Both the position numbers and the translations under genes were made by a program. The notes under the pieces were generated by a model. The model saw only the letters and a list, made by a program, of their open reading frames with translations. It was not told where the DNA came from and did no database searches. This document shows positions 17,216 to 25,699 of a stretch of DNA of 64,000 nucleotides, one piece after another (position 1 is the first letter of the stretch; the number at the start of each line of letters is the position of its first letter). The stretch is from Bacillota bacterium (GTDB lineage: Bacteria; Bacillota; Clostridia; Christensenellales; UMGS416): the NCBI GenBank assembly GCA_023421955.1, contig JAEZSE010000034.1:1-64000 (forward strand). Reading direction: 5' to 3'.

Positions 17216-18625
17216 TTGCAACCCACGATCCCCGGTTTTCTCCAGGATGCGGCGAAACTTTTCTCAGGCAACGGCGCGCCGCTGTATCTGGTGGGGGGCT
17301 GGCCGCGCAACAGGCTGCTGGGCCTGCCGCCAGGGGACCTGGATGTATCCAGCGCGCTCCCACCGGAGGTAGCAGCAGAGCTATTTGAGCAGGTGCCCGG
17401 CGTGCGGGTGATCGAGCGCAGCACCAGGCTGGGCACCTTTGGTGTGTTTTATGCCGGCGAACAGGCCGAATACACGGCCTTTCGCACCGAAAGCTATGGT
17501 GAAGGCGGCGCCCACAGGCCGGAGCAGGTCTGCTTCGGCGCCACGATGGAGCAGGACGCGCTGCGGCGCGACTTTACCGTGAACGCCATCTACCATGACA
17601 TCTCCTCTAGCCGCGACATCGATCCGCTGGGCGGCCTGACAGACATCGCCGCACGGCAGTTGAGGACATGCAGGAAGCCAGCCGAAACCTTCGCCGACGA
17701 TGGCCTGAGGCTTATGCGGCTGGCGCGCTTTGCCGCCGAGCTGGACTTTACCATTGAAGAGGAAACCTATGCCACCGCGCAGGAAAACGCGGTGCTCCTC
17801 GCCGACATCGTGCCGGAACGGCTGCAGGCGGAGCTTTTCAAGATTCTGCTGGCCGATATGAAGTATCAAGCGCTCAATTATGCGCAAAGCCCGGTGCTTA
17901 AGGGCCTGCACCTACTGGATGAGCTGGGGCTGCTGCCCCTCCTCCTGCCGGAGCTGGAGCCCTGCCGGGGTGTGGCGCAGCGGGCAGATTACCACGACCA
18001 CGACGTGCTGGAGCATCTTTTCCGCGCCGCATCCTGCGCACCGCCGGAGCTCTCACTCCGGCTGGCCGGGCTGCTGCACGATGTGGGCAAGCCACATGCG
18101 CTGGAAAAAAACGGCAAAATGGTGGGGCACGACAAGCTTGGCGAACCAATCGCCCGGGAAATCCTGACCCGGCTCCGCTGCTCCAACGCCCTGATAGACG
18201 AGGTGACGGCGCTGGTTCGCTGGCACATGGCCGACCTGGATGGCAAAACCGGTGAAAAACGGCTGCGGTTGTTTTTTGTAAAGCTGGGCAGGGAACGATC
18301 CAGAAAGCTTGCGGAGTTGCGCCGTGCCGATGTGTGGGGCAGCAAGGAAACGCCCGAGCTGGGCGACCCCGCAGGCCGTTGGATTGCACTGTTGGACAAG
18401 ATGGAAGGAGAACAGGTGCCCTGGGAGGAGCGGAATCTGGATGTGGACGGCAACGAGTTGGCACACCTCACAGGCGGCCCCTCCCCATTGGTTGGCTATT
18501 TGAAAGCCGAGCTGCACCGCCACACCGTGCTACGGCCCAAGGACAACAACCGGGCAAGACTCATGCGGCTAGCCAAAGCCCTGATGAATGACAGACAACG
18601 GTTGGAAAGAAGGCAAACAAAGTGA
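17216..18625 (+). CDS. cca: CCA-adding tRNA nucleotidyltransferase with HD domain
   Basis: 469 residues, class II nucleotidyltransferase. The head has LVGGWPRNRLLG and the metal-binding DLD carboxylates (PPGDLDVSSA), then RRDFTVNAI and DDGLRLMRLARFAAEL of the neck, and a C-terminal HD phosphohydrolase domain with GLLHDVGKP. It adds or repairs the 3' CCA of tRNAs. The tRNA-Ala at 56 kb already encodes CCA, so here it mainly repairs. The start is TTG with AAGGGG 9 nt before it. The Trp in GGWPRN is unusual (Ala, Cys or Tyr are common) but the catalytic residues are intact. The next gene overlaps by 4 bp. Confidence 0.93.
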   Translation: MQPTIPGFLQDAAKLFSGNGAPLYLVGGWPRNRLLGLPPGDLDVSSALPPEVAAELFEQVPGVRVIERSTRLGTFGVFYAGEQAEYTAFRTESYGEGGAHRPEQVCFGATMEQDALRRDFTVNAIYHDISSSRDIDPLGGLTDIAARQLRTCRKPAETFADDGLRLMRLARFAAELDFTIEEETYATAQENAVLLADIVPERLQAELFKILLADMKYQALNYAQSPVLKGLHLLDELGLLPLLLPELEPCRGVAQRADYHDHDVLEHLFRAASCAPPELSLRLAGLLHDVGKPHALEKNGKMVGHDKLGEPIAREILTRLRCSNALIDEVTALVRWHMADLDGKTGEKRLRLFFVKLGRERSRKLAELRRADVWGSKETPELGDPAGRWIALLDKMEGEQVPWEERNLDVDGNELAHLTGGPSPLVGYLKAELHRHTVLRPKDNNRARLMRLAKALMNDRQRLERRQTK

Positions 18626-19608
18626 AAACGCTACCAATGCGCTGTATGGCGCTGATTCTCATATTGACGTTGGTATTGGCCGGCGCGGGCTGCGGCAAGG
18701 GAAAGTCCACCGCAACGGCATCACCCACGCCGGCCCCCGAGCGGCCGGAGGTCACCCCGTCTCCCGACAAGATCGCCCCGCCAGCGGTGGAGCGGTTTTT
18801 AGGCTACACCTTGAGCCTAAAACCGGCCAGGGGCCCCATCGTGATTCTTCAGGAGCCAGTAGCCGCCCAACTCATTATGGATGCCTACTCCACCGAACGG
18901 CTGCGCGTGGAAAACGCGGTGGGGAAGTTTGACAACAAACTGGAAGTGCTGGATCCGGAGGGTAAGGCCCGCTACAGCTTCTCTGTAGCCTCCGACGGGC
19001 AGCTTTTAATGAAGGCCTCCGATGGCAGGATCTTCCGCATGCCGGAATATGTGTATTACATGCTTGAAGAACGGCTATGGGGATATGAAGGGTCACTGGT
19101 CGGCAGCGACCTGCAGTGGGAGCCGGACAACGGCACCGCCCAACTGGAGCTGGAGCTGCCCAGATATTTAAAGGCAGGCATGCAGCCGGCGTTCGGCTAC
19201 GCCTCAGCCTACTTTACCACCTATACCATTTATGGTGTCAACACCGAGACCAGAGACACAGCCAAGGTCTACCTGTTGCTCACCTATGCCGGATATGAGA
19301 TTGACGGCAAATCATTTGCCCCCGGATTCCTCTATACCACGCCGGCCACTCTCATTTTTAAGAAAGCTGGGAAAGGCTGGCGGTTGACAGGTCTCAAACA
19401 GCCGCCGCAAATCAAAGACCTGACGGGTAAAGATCTGTATAACTCTGTGCGCACCATCTTCCCATATGACTATATGGAAGACGTGCTGGAAAATCTGAAG
19501 ATCGTCACCAAACAAAAAAGTGAGTCACCGCCGGTCAAAGACATTGTGCGCCAAGCGACCGAATATCTGAACACAGTGATGATTTCGGGGTTGACGGTAG
19601 AGAGCTGA
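18622..19608 (+). CDS. Putative secreted lipoprotein
   Basis: 328 residues. N-terminal signal MKTLPMRCMALILILTLVL and a possible lipobox ending AGAGC, followed by a low-complexity linker rich in Ser, Thr and Pro (about 30-50), which is typical of lipoproteins of Gram-positive bacteria. The remaining 270 residues form a soluble domain of no family I recognise. Start is GTG at 18622, overlapping the cca stop (GTGA), so translation is coupled to cca. Confidence 0.75.
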   Translation: MKTLPMRCMALILILTLVLAGAGCGKGKSTATASPTPAPERPEVTPSPDKIAPPAVERFLGYTLSLKPARGPIVILQEPVAAQLIMDAYSTERLRVENAVGKFDNKLEVLDPEGKARYSFSVASDGQLLMKASDGRIFRMPEYVYYMLEERLWGYEGSLVGSDLQWEPDNGTAQLELELPRYLKAGMQPAFGYASAYFTTYTIYGVNTETRDTAKVYLLLTYAGYEIDGKSFAPGFLYTTPATLIFKKAGKGWRLTGLKQPPQIKDLTGKDLYNSVRTIFPYDYMEDVLENLKIVTKQKSESPPVKDIVRQATEYLNTVMISGLTVES

Positions 19609-19652
19609 AAAGGCATAAACTCATCAACAATAAACTTCATTCAGGAGGCTTC

Positions 19653-20375
19653 GTGGAAGGAAACGAAAAAAAGAGACTGCCCAAATGGCTTGTCTGGACG
19701 CTGATCGGATTGACAGCGCTGGCATTGGCAGCGCTCTATCTGTGGCTCAAGCATGAAGGTTACTTGAACATCTTTGAAAGCCAGGAAGCGCTGCAAACCT
19801 ATATCAGCAGTTTCGGAATATGGGCACCTCTCATGTTCTTCCTGCTGCAAACCGCTCAGGTGATCGTAGCACCCATCCCCGGTAACGTGACGGCGCTGGC
19901 CGGCGGTGCGATGTTTGGATTCTGGCAGGCTTTCTGGATCAGCACTGCGGCCACTGTGGTGGGGTCGGCGATCGCCTTCGGTCTGGCAAAACTTTTCGGC
20001 AGGCCGCTGGTGGTTCGGCTGGTGGGAGAAGCCACCGTGACCAAATATGTGGATGCCTTTGCCAAAAAGAGCACGTTCCTCCTTGCGGCAATGTTTCTGA
20101 TCCCCTTCTTCCCAGACGATGCGCTCTGCCTGATCGCAGGCCTCACAGCAATCCGCTGGCTCCCATTCCTCATCATTGTGATTTTGACCCGCCCACCGGG
20201 GCTGGTCGTTTCCACACTGGTGGGCTCCGGTGCGCTTGTGATCCCCATCTGGGGCTGGGTGCTGATCGGGATTGCAGCGGCAGCATTGATATTTATATCG
20301 TTTAAATATGGAGACAAGATCAATGATTGGATTATGGGGAAGCTGAAAAGAGAGAAAGGTTCGTCGATAGACTAA
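19653..20375 (+). CDS. VTT-domain (TVP38/TMEM64, DedA-like) membrane protein
   Basis: 240 residues with six hydrophobic segments. The VTT/SNARE-associated signature is present: APIPGNVTALAGGAMFGFW, then GSAIAFGLAKLFGRP, FLIPFFPDDALCLIAGLTAI and TRPPGLVVSTLVGSG. Members of this family are lipid scramblase-like or undecaprenyl/phospholipid flippase-like proteins; the substrate here is unknown. The start is GTG with CAGGAGG five nt before it. Confidence 0.88.
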   Translation: MEGNEKKRLPKWLVWTLIGLTALALAALYLWLKHEGYLNIFESQEALQTYISSFGIWAPLMFFLLQTAQVIVAPIPGNVTALAGGAMFGFWQAFWISTAATVVGSAIAFGLAKLFGRPLVVRLVGEATVTKYVDAFAKKSTFLLAAMFLIPFFPDDALCLIAGLTAIRWLPFLIIVILTRPPGLVVSTLVGSGALVIPIWGWVLIGIAAAALIFISFKYGDKINDWIMGKLKREKGSSID

Positions 20376-20421
20376 ACAGCTCTCTCCAAGCTCATCCGTT
20401 ACATCCTCTCCCATCACTGGG

Positions 20422-20461
20422 CACCCTCTCCCCTTACCCCTCCCCCTTAAAGTGGGAGGGG
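20422..20461 (+). repeat. Left 40-bp inverted repeat flanking the DUF559 gene
   Basis: C-rich 40-bp element. It matches the reverse complement of 20894-20933 at 36 of 40 positions. Each copy also has an internal fold (CCCCTCCC with GGGAGGGG). Together they enclose the DUF559 gene like terminal inverted repeats. Confidence 0.75.
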
Positions 20462-20485
20462 GGAGATAGATATAGGCGGCTCAAG

Positions 20486-20875
20486 ATGAAACCTGAAACA
20501 CCTGGCTATGTACGCCAACTAGCAAAAGAGATGAGAAGGGATCCGACACCTGCCGAGGATCTCTTATGGCAGCATTTGAGGCGTAATAGAGTAATAGGGT
20601 GTAAGTTTTACAGGCAATATCCAATCGGAAGATACATCGCGGACTTCTGTTGTCCAGACAAGGGACTAATTATTGAGCTGGATGGCAAGGTGCATGAATC
20701 GGAGCGCAACACTGCATATGACAAGATTCGTGACAGAACACTGGCATGTGAGGGCATGACCGTGATTCGTTTTCAGAATGATCAAGTAATACAAGACATA
20801 AACAACATCATTACCAGGATCGAAACTGTTTTGATGAACTCTAGTCAGCAGGAAACCTCGCGCCACCGAGAATAA
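20486..20875 (+). CDS. DUF559 domain endonuclease-like protein
   Basis: 129 residues of the DUF559 family, related to very-short-patch repair and restriction endonuclease folds. Motifs: AEDLLWQHLRRNRVIGCKFYRQYPIGRYIADFCC, IELDGKVHE with the acidic metal ligands, and VIRFQNDQVIQDI. No obvious SD sequence precedes the ATG at 20486; an in-frame extension to 20327 runs through the C-rich repeat and is not believed. Framed on both sides by inverted 40-bp repeats, with lower GC than the neighbours, which suggests a small mobile unit. Confidence 0.85.
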   Translation: MKPETPGYVRQLAKEMRRDPTPAEDLLWQHLRRNRVIGCKFYRQYPIGRYIADFCCPDKGLIIELDGKVHESERNTAYDKIRDRTLACEGMTVIRFQNDQVIQDINNIITRIETVLMNSSQQETSRHRE

Positions 20876-20893
20876 CCTTATCATCAATCTCTA

Positions 20894-20933
20894 CCCCTCC
20901 CACTCTCAGGGGGAGGGGCAGGGGGAGAGGGTG
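20894..20933 (-). repeat. Right 40-bp inverted repeat flanking the DUF559 gene
   Basis: Inverted partner of 20422-20461, with four mismatches in 40. It starts 18 bp after the DUF559 stop codon. Confidence 0.75.
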
Positions 20934-21006
20934 CGACGGATGTTGGGATCGGGATAAACAGAGACTTACTAAATGGTATCAAAGCAAGGGAGCATTTATA
21001 AACATC

Positions 21007-22890
21007 ATGCACACCTTCCCCTCCGGAAATTATGACATCATTGTGGTGGGCGCCGGCCATGCCGGCGTGGAAGCCGCCCTGGCCGCCGCGCGCCTGGGTC
21101 ACAAGACGCTGCTGCTCACCATCAACCTGGACGGCATCGCGCTGATGGCCTGCAACCCCGCCGTGGGCGGCACAAGCAAGGGCCACCTGGTGCGCGAGCT
21201 GGACGCGCTGGGCGGCGAGATGGCGCTCTGCACCGATGCCACGGCCATCCAGACCCGCATGCTGAACCAGAGCAAAGGCCCTGCCGTGCAGAGCCTGCGG
21301 GCTCAGGCGGATAAAAAGGCCTATCAGAGGCGCATGAAATGGACGGTGGAGAACACCGATAGCCTGCACCTCAAGCAAGGTGAATGCGTCCGGATTTATA
21401 CAAAAAGCGGAAAGGTGACGGGCATCCTCACAGCCACCGGCGCAACTTATGGCTGCCAGTCGCTGGTGCTGGCCACAGGTGTTTACTTGAAAAGCCGGGT
21501 GATCATCGGTGAATACACAGCACGCAGCGGCCCATCGGGTCTCTTTCCGGCAGACATGCTATCCGGCAGCCTCAAGCGGCTTGGTTTTTCTCTCAGGCGC
21601 TTCAAGACCGGCACGCCGGCCCGGGTGGATGGCCGCACGCTGGATTACTCCCGTATGGAGATCCAGCCCGGCGACCCAGCCACTCCGCCTTTCTCCTTTC
21701 TGACCGACCACACGGATTGCCCACAGAAGCCCTGCTGGCTCACCTATTCCAATGCATCCACCCATGCCATCATCAGGGAAAACCTGCACCGCTCCCCGCT
21801 CTACAGCGGCGTGATCGAGGGCACAGGCCCCCGCTACTGCCCCAGCATTGAAGACAAGGTGGTGCGCTTCGCCGATAAACCATCCCACCAGGTCTTCATT
21901 GAGCCGGAGGGGCTCCATACGATGGAGATGTATGTTCAGGGCATGTCCACTTCTTTGCCGGTGGATGTACAGATCGCAATGCTGCGCACGCTGCCGGGCC
22001 TGGAGCAGATGGAGCTGATGCGCCCCGGCTACGCCATTGAGTATGACTGCATCGATCCCACCCAGATAACCTCGGGCTTGATGGCAAAGCAGTTGGCAGG
22101 GCTGTTCACCGCCGGGCAGATCAACGGCACCTCCGGCTATGAGGAAGCCGCCGCACAGGGCATTGTGGCCGGCATCAACGCAGCGCAATTTCTGAAAGGC
22201 GAGCCGCCGCTGATCCTTGGCCGCAGCGACGCCTATATCGGTGTGCTGATTGACGACCTGGTGACCAAGGGCACCAATGAGCCCTACCGCATGATGACCA
22301 GCCGGGCAGAGCACCGCCTGATCCTCCGGCAGGACAATGCGGACCTCCGGCTGACCGAGTTTGGTCGGTCAGTGGGGCTGGTGAGTGAAGAACGTTATGG
22401 CCGCATGATGCGCAAGCGCGAGCAGACTGATAAGTTGATCGCCCACTTCGAGCATTCGCTGGTGAAGGCCACCCCGGAGCTCCTCGAAGCCGTGGAAGCC
22501 GGCGGCGGTCACCCGCCGGTTGCAGGCACGTCAGTGCGCGTTGCAGAACTACTGCGCCGACCAGGGATCAAATATGCCGCCCTTGCGCCCTTTGACCGGG
22601 ATTGCCCCGAAGCTCTGCCGGATGCTGTGGAGCAGGCGGAGATTGCCATCCGCTACGCTGGCTATATCGAGCGGGAGCAGCGGGAGATTGAGCGCATACG
22701 AAAGCTGGAAAACCGTGAGCTGCCGCAGGATATCGACTACACTGCCATCGCCGGCATCCGAAAGGAGGCCCGGCAAAAGCTCCAGGCAATCCGGCCATTG
22801 AACGTGGGGCAGGCCAGCCGGGTGTCCGGTGTATCTCCGGCGGATATCGCGGTGCTGCTGGTATGGCTGGAGAAGTCTAAGCAAAAGTAA
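21007..22890 (+). CDS. mnmG: tRNA uridine-5-carboxymethylaminomethyl modification enzyme MnmG
   Basis: 627 residues, the normal length for MnmG (GidA). Rossmann FAD motif GAGHAGVEAA at the N-terminus, then NLDGIALMACNPAVGGTSKGHLVRELDALGG, the YCPSIEDKV and NGTSGYEEAAAQG motifs, a TNEPYRMMTSRAEHRL segment and the C-terminal helical MnmE/tRNA-binding part (DIDYTAIAGIRKEARQKLQAIRP). With MnmE it modifies U34 of tRNAs. mnmE and rsmG, its usual neighbours, are not here; the gene is preceded by the DUF559 unit and followed by a small lipoprotein gene, so the ancestral cluster may have been split. Confidence 0.96.
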   Translation: MHTFPSGNYDIIVVGAGHAGVEAALAAARLGHKTLLLTINLDGIALMACNPAVGGTSKGHLVRELDALGGEMALCTDATAIQTRMLNQSKGPAVQSLRAQADKKAYQRRMKWTVENTDSLHLKQGECVRIYTKSGKVTGILTATGATYGCQSLVLATGVYLKSRVIIGEYTARSGPSGLFPADMLSGSLKRLGFSLRRFKTGTPARVDGRTLDYSRMEIQPGDPATPPFSFLTDHTDCPQKPCWLTYSNASTHAIIRENLHRSPLYSGVIEGTGPRYCPSIEDKVVRFADKPSHQVFIEPEGLHTMEMYVQGMSTSLPVDVQIAMLRTLPGLEQMELMRPGYAIEYDCIDPTQITSGLMAKQLAGLFTAGQINGTSGYEEAAAQGIVAGINAAQFLKGEPPLILGRSDAYIGVLIDDLVTKGTNEPYRMMTSRAEHRLILRQDNADLRLTEFGRSVGLVSEERYGRMMRKREQTDKLIAHFEHSLVKATPELLEAVEAGGGHPPVAGTSVRVAELLRRPGIKYAALAPFDRDCPEALPDAVEQAEIAIRYAGYIEREQREIERIRKLENRELPQDIDYTAIAGIRKEARQKLQAIRPLNVGQASRVSGVSPADIAVLLVWLEKSKQK

Positions 22891-22909
22891 GGCAAACGGA
22901 GAAATCATC

Positions 22910-23242
22910 ATGAAGAAGAATCTCGTGGTGCTCACAATCATGGTGATCATCACCTTCTTAACCTCCTGTGCTGCCAAGAACTTTGAAAGCTATCAGGAGT
23001 TGGAGAATGGGTCAAAATTGCAACGGGGAGATATCACCTACTCCTTTTATGGCGCGCTGCCGAAAGACTCGCTGAGGGGCAAGCAAATTGGGATCGTCGA
23101 CGGAGACAAAAAACATCAGGTGTTTGAGGTGAAGGGGTTTTCGTCCGACGAATGGATCATTGAGTATTACAACGTGATCATGTCGGTTTATGCTGTATAC
23201 AAAGCCGATACGGTCAGTGAAACTCCTAATGACTTGAAATAA
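22910..23242 (+). CDS. Small putative lipoprotein
   Basis: 110 residues with a signal sequence (KKNLVVLTIMVIITF) and a good lipobox LTSC at about residues 17-20. The mature part is about 90 residues with no recognised family. The ATG at 22910 follows a weak GGAGA site; it lies 19 bp after mnmG. Confidence 0.7.
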   Translation: MKKNLVVLTIMVIITFLTSCAAKNFESYQELENGSKLQRGDITYSFYGALPKDSLRGKQIGIVDGDKKHQVFEVKGFSSDEWIIEYYNVIMSVYAVYKADTVSETPNDLK

Positions 23243-23375
23243 GTAACAAAAATAGTTAAAAGGTGATATACTGAGACCTCAAGTATTGTTAAGGACTTGA
23301 TATCACGTCCGCCTGTTTCTGTATGTAAATTGAACCGGTCATTGACCTTCAGCCATAATCACCGGGGAAGAACAA

Positions 23376-24383
23376 ATGATTACGGAAGACCAAGTAATCG
23401 CGTATTCCAAGCAATTCATACCTACTGTGAACTCTGTTGAGAATTTGGGCGGGTTTCACAATCATGTTTTTCTTGTCAATGGACGAGATGGATTTATCCT
23501 GAGGGTATCCTCAACCAATCATAGGTCAACCGCTGATACAGCAGGCGAGATAGATTTTCTATGCTATCTGATGGATCATGAAGCCTCAGTTGCTTATCCA
23601 CTTCAAGGGCTTGATGGAAGATACGTCTATGAGTTTCAACAGGGTAACATGATATATGTATTTTCTGCATTTTCAATCGCCAAGGGTGCTGATTGGCTTA
23701 ACCGGGGATCAGATACGGATGATCACAACAGGATGCGCCAAGTTGGCAGAACAATCGGAAAGATACACCAACTCTCCAAATCCTTTCAACCAGATAGAAA
23801 CACGTTGCACAGACAATGGTATCAAAGCCAACATCTTGCGCAGGCGCAAGCTATATTCCAAAACTACAACCCCGTATTAGCCTCTGCTTATTCCACGTAT
23901 GTCTCGGCAATGAACCAACTGCCCAAAAGTAAAAACAGTTATGGCCTGATCCATGGAGACTTCTTATTCTCCAATTATCATGTCGATGGGGATAACATTG
24001 TTGTCTTTGATTTTGATGAATGTGAATACTCCTGGTATGTTTACGACTTAGCAGTCTGCATGTACTATTATTTATTAGGTGGCGATCCATCTCAACTATC
24101 AACAAAGGCCAATGAAGCAGAACAATTACTGTACTCACTGCTGTCAGGATATTTGTTGGAAACTAAGCTGGATCGTTTCTGGATAGAAAACATCAACCTG
24201 TTCTTTCAGATGCGAGAATTTGTGTTGCTTTCAACAATTCTTAATCAATCGTTTCAACCAAGTGAAGGATGGCAAAAAACCTTTATACAGGGTGCAATCA
24301 ATCGGCAACTAAACAACAGGCCATTTATTGAGGCTGATTTCATTTCTGTTTGCAACCGCTTCCCATCGACAATGCAGGAATAA
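23376..24383 (+). CDS. Aminoglycoside phosphotransferase-family (APH) kinase-like protein
   Basis: 335 residues with the APH fold signatures: an N-terminal nucleotide-binding lobe (NHVFLVNGRDGFILRVS), a helical insert, and the catalytic loop GLIHGDFLFSNYHVDGDNIVVFDFDE, which has the HGD catalytic Asp and the DFD metal-binding Asp. Relatives act on choline, homoserine, or aminoglycosides; substrate cannot be read. GGGGAA precedes the ATG. The gene is clearly richer in AT than the flanking genes, a sign of recent transfer. It may be co-transcribed with the two VOC genes 20-40 bp downstream. Confidence 0.82.
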   Translation: MITEDQVIAYSKQFIPTVNSVENLGGFHNHVFLVNGRDGFILRVSSTNHRSTADTAGEIDFLCYLMDHEASVAYPLQGLDGRYVYEFQQGNMIYVFSAFSIAKGADWLNRGSDTDDHNRMRQVGRTIGKIHQLSKSFQPDRNTLHRQWYQSQHLAQAQAIFQNYNPVLASAYSTYVSAMNQLPKSKNSYGLIHGDFLFSNYHVDGDNIVVFDFDECEYSWYVYDLAVCMYYYLLGGDPSQLSTKANEAEQLLYSLLSGYLLETKLDRFWIENINLFFQMREFVLLSTILNQSFQPSEGWQKTFIQGAINRQLNNRPFIEADFISVCNRFPSTMQE

Positions 24384-24402
24384 TTGCACGGAGGGTAAAC
24401 CC

Positions 24403-24801
24403 ATGTCCAGCCTATTTCAACAACTTAGCTGCATCGAGCTCTATGTCTCCGACCTGCATGACGGCATCCGGTATTACCGCGACTTTCTGGGCCTCAAGCT
24501 GCTCTGGCGGAGTGAAACCGCCGCTGGCTTGGGCATGAAGGATGGAGATGCAGAAATCATGCTGCAAACGGAAAGGGAACTGATGAGCGTGGACTTCAAA
24601 GTGGGATCTGTGATAGATGCAATAAAGCGCATCAGGTTTTCCGGCGGCACGGTGATGCGGAGGCCATTTGACACCCCAACAGGCATGTGTGCAATCGTGA
24701 GTGATTGCTGGGAAAATACTTACGCAATTGTCGATACAAGCAAGGGCAGGTATGTGACCGATGAAAACGGCACCGTGCTCGGTGTCAGTAACCGGCAGTA
24801 A
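24403..24801 (+). CDS. VOC (glyoxalase/bleomycin resistance) family protein, copy 1
   Basis: 132 residues with one vicinal-oxygen-chelate domain: CIELYVSDLHDGIRYYRDFLGLKLLW at the N-terminus and a matching second half. Typical VOC proteins dimerise to bind a metal and act as dioxygenases, lyases or antibiotic-binding proteins. CGGAGGG precedes the ATG at 24403 at a good distance. The next gene is a close paralogue. Confidence 0.85.
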   Translation: MSSLFQQLSCIELYVSDLHDGIRYYRDFLGLKLLWRSETAAGLGMKDGDAEIMLQTERELMSVDFKVGSVIDAIKRIRFSGGTVMRRPFDTPTGMCAIVSDCWENTYAIVDTSKGRYVTDENGTVLGVSNRQ

Positions 24802-24819
24802 CTTTATAAGGAGCGTGTC

Positions 24820-25218
24820 ATGTCATCTCTGTTTCAGAATGTGGATTGTATCGAGCTCTTTGTTCCCAACCTTGACGACGGCATACAATACTATCGGGAC
24901 AGCCTAGGCCTAAGGCTTCTTTGGAAGGCTGAAACAACTGCCGGCATGGGTATGGAGGATGGTGTAACAGAAGTCGTTCTGCAAACCGAACGCAGGAAGA
25001 TGAACGTGGATTTTAAGGTGGAGTCCGTGGCGGATGCGGTCGGCCATATCATTGCGGCAGGCGGTAAGGTGATCTACGGTCCGTTTAGCATTCCGATTGG
25101 GCAATGCGCCGTTGTGCAGGACAGATGGGAAAACGAGTATGTGATCCTTGATATGACAAAGGGAAGATATTTGACCGATGACCAAGGAAATGTAACAGGA
25201 GTAAGCAATGGCACTTAA
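24820..25218 (+). CDS. VOC (glyoxalase/bleomycin resistance) family protein, copy 2
   Basis: 132 residues, same length as copy 1 and aligned without gaps over most of it (MSSLFQ, CIELFVPNLDDGIQYYRDSLGLRLLW, ETTAGMGMEDG, LQTERRKMNVDFKV). AAGGAGC precedes the ATG. A tandem duplicate; the pair may form heterodimers. Substrate unknown. Confidence 0.85.
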   Translation: MSSLFQNVDCIELFVPNLDDGIQYYRDSLGLRLLWKAETTAGMGMEDGVTEVVLQTERRKMNVDFKVESVADAVGHIIAAGGKVIYGPFSIPIGQCAVVQDRWENEYVILDMTKGRYLTDDQGNVTGVSNGT

Positions 25219-25303
25219 ATAAACGAACTAAAAATGTTTGAGCAGGCGTCTGAGTGGGTATCTAGGGATCAAACAGAATAAAGAATCATTTTTCTCGGAT
25301 ATG

Positions 25304-25397
25304 ATCCGTTGAAAAAGGCAAACCCGTCGAAAGGCGGGGACGCAAAGCCACGGGCCTAACGCGGAGTACCGCCACGGCAGCCGGGCCGCCAATGGAG
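25304..25397 (+). promoter_or_regulatory. c-di-GMP-I (GEMM-I) riboswitch aptamer 1
   Basis: Conserved GEMM-I elements are present in order: P1 5' strand TCCGTTG (25305-25311), GGCAAACC, a GAAA tetraloop stem, GACGCAAAGCC, GGGCCTAA tetraloop receptor, ACGGCAGCCGGG, and P1 3' strand CAATGGA (25390-25396). It matches the well-known Vc2 aptamer layout. The terminator that follows makes this a transcriptional switch for the CAP-domain gene. Confidence 0.93.
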
Positions 25398-25469
25398 CAT
25401 ACGGAGTGCAAGCATTTGTAAGCCGCATGTTCCGCCGCCAGAGGCATGGGAGCAGGATGCGGCTTTTTT
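25394..25469 (+). terminator. Riboswitch 1 expression platform: antiterminator and terminator
   Basis: Terminator: AAGCCGCAT (25420-25428) pairs with ATGCGGCTT (25457-25465), followed by TTTTTT. Competing hairpin: 25394-25404 pairs with 25423-25433 (10 of 11 pairs). That hairpin shares bases with both the terminator arm and the 3' side of aptamer stem P1. So ligand-bound aptamer should allow the terminator: an off switch, by inference. Confidence 0.75.
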
Positions 25470-25550
25470 GCATATTCGCCGCTCACAGAAACTCCCTGCA
25501 CTCAGGTAAACATGATGAAACGGAAATCGCCACCGGCGATCTTTGTAAAA

Positions 25551-25699
25551 ATCCGTTGAAAAAGGCAAACCCGCCGAAAGGCGGGGGCGCAAAGCCACGG
25601 GCCTAACGCGGAAAACCGCCACGGCAGCCGGGTTACCAATGGAACATACGGCGTGCCCACGCTCACCGCATGTTCCGCACCTGCAAAGGAGGGAACAGT
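25551..25699 (+). promoter_or_regulatory. c-di-GMP-I riboswitch 2 with RBS-occluding platform
   Basis: Second GEMM-I aptamer, 247 bp after the first and nearly identical in the core (GGCAAACC, GAAA loop, GCGCAAAGCC, GGCCTAA, ACGGCAGCCGGGTTACC). No terminator follows. Instead TGTTCC (25671-25676) can pair with GGAACA at 25641-25646, or with an identical GGAACA at 25692-25697 that closes a loop around the AAAGGAG ribosome binding site. The first choice frees the RBS and overlaps P1 of the aptamer; the second hides it. Predicted translational off switch. Confidence 0.85.

Noticed and set aside
20327..20485. N-terminal extension of the DUF559 protein
   Set aside because: It would run through the C-rich inverted repeat and gives a low-complexity Pro-rich stretch without homology.
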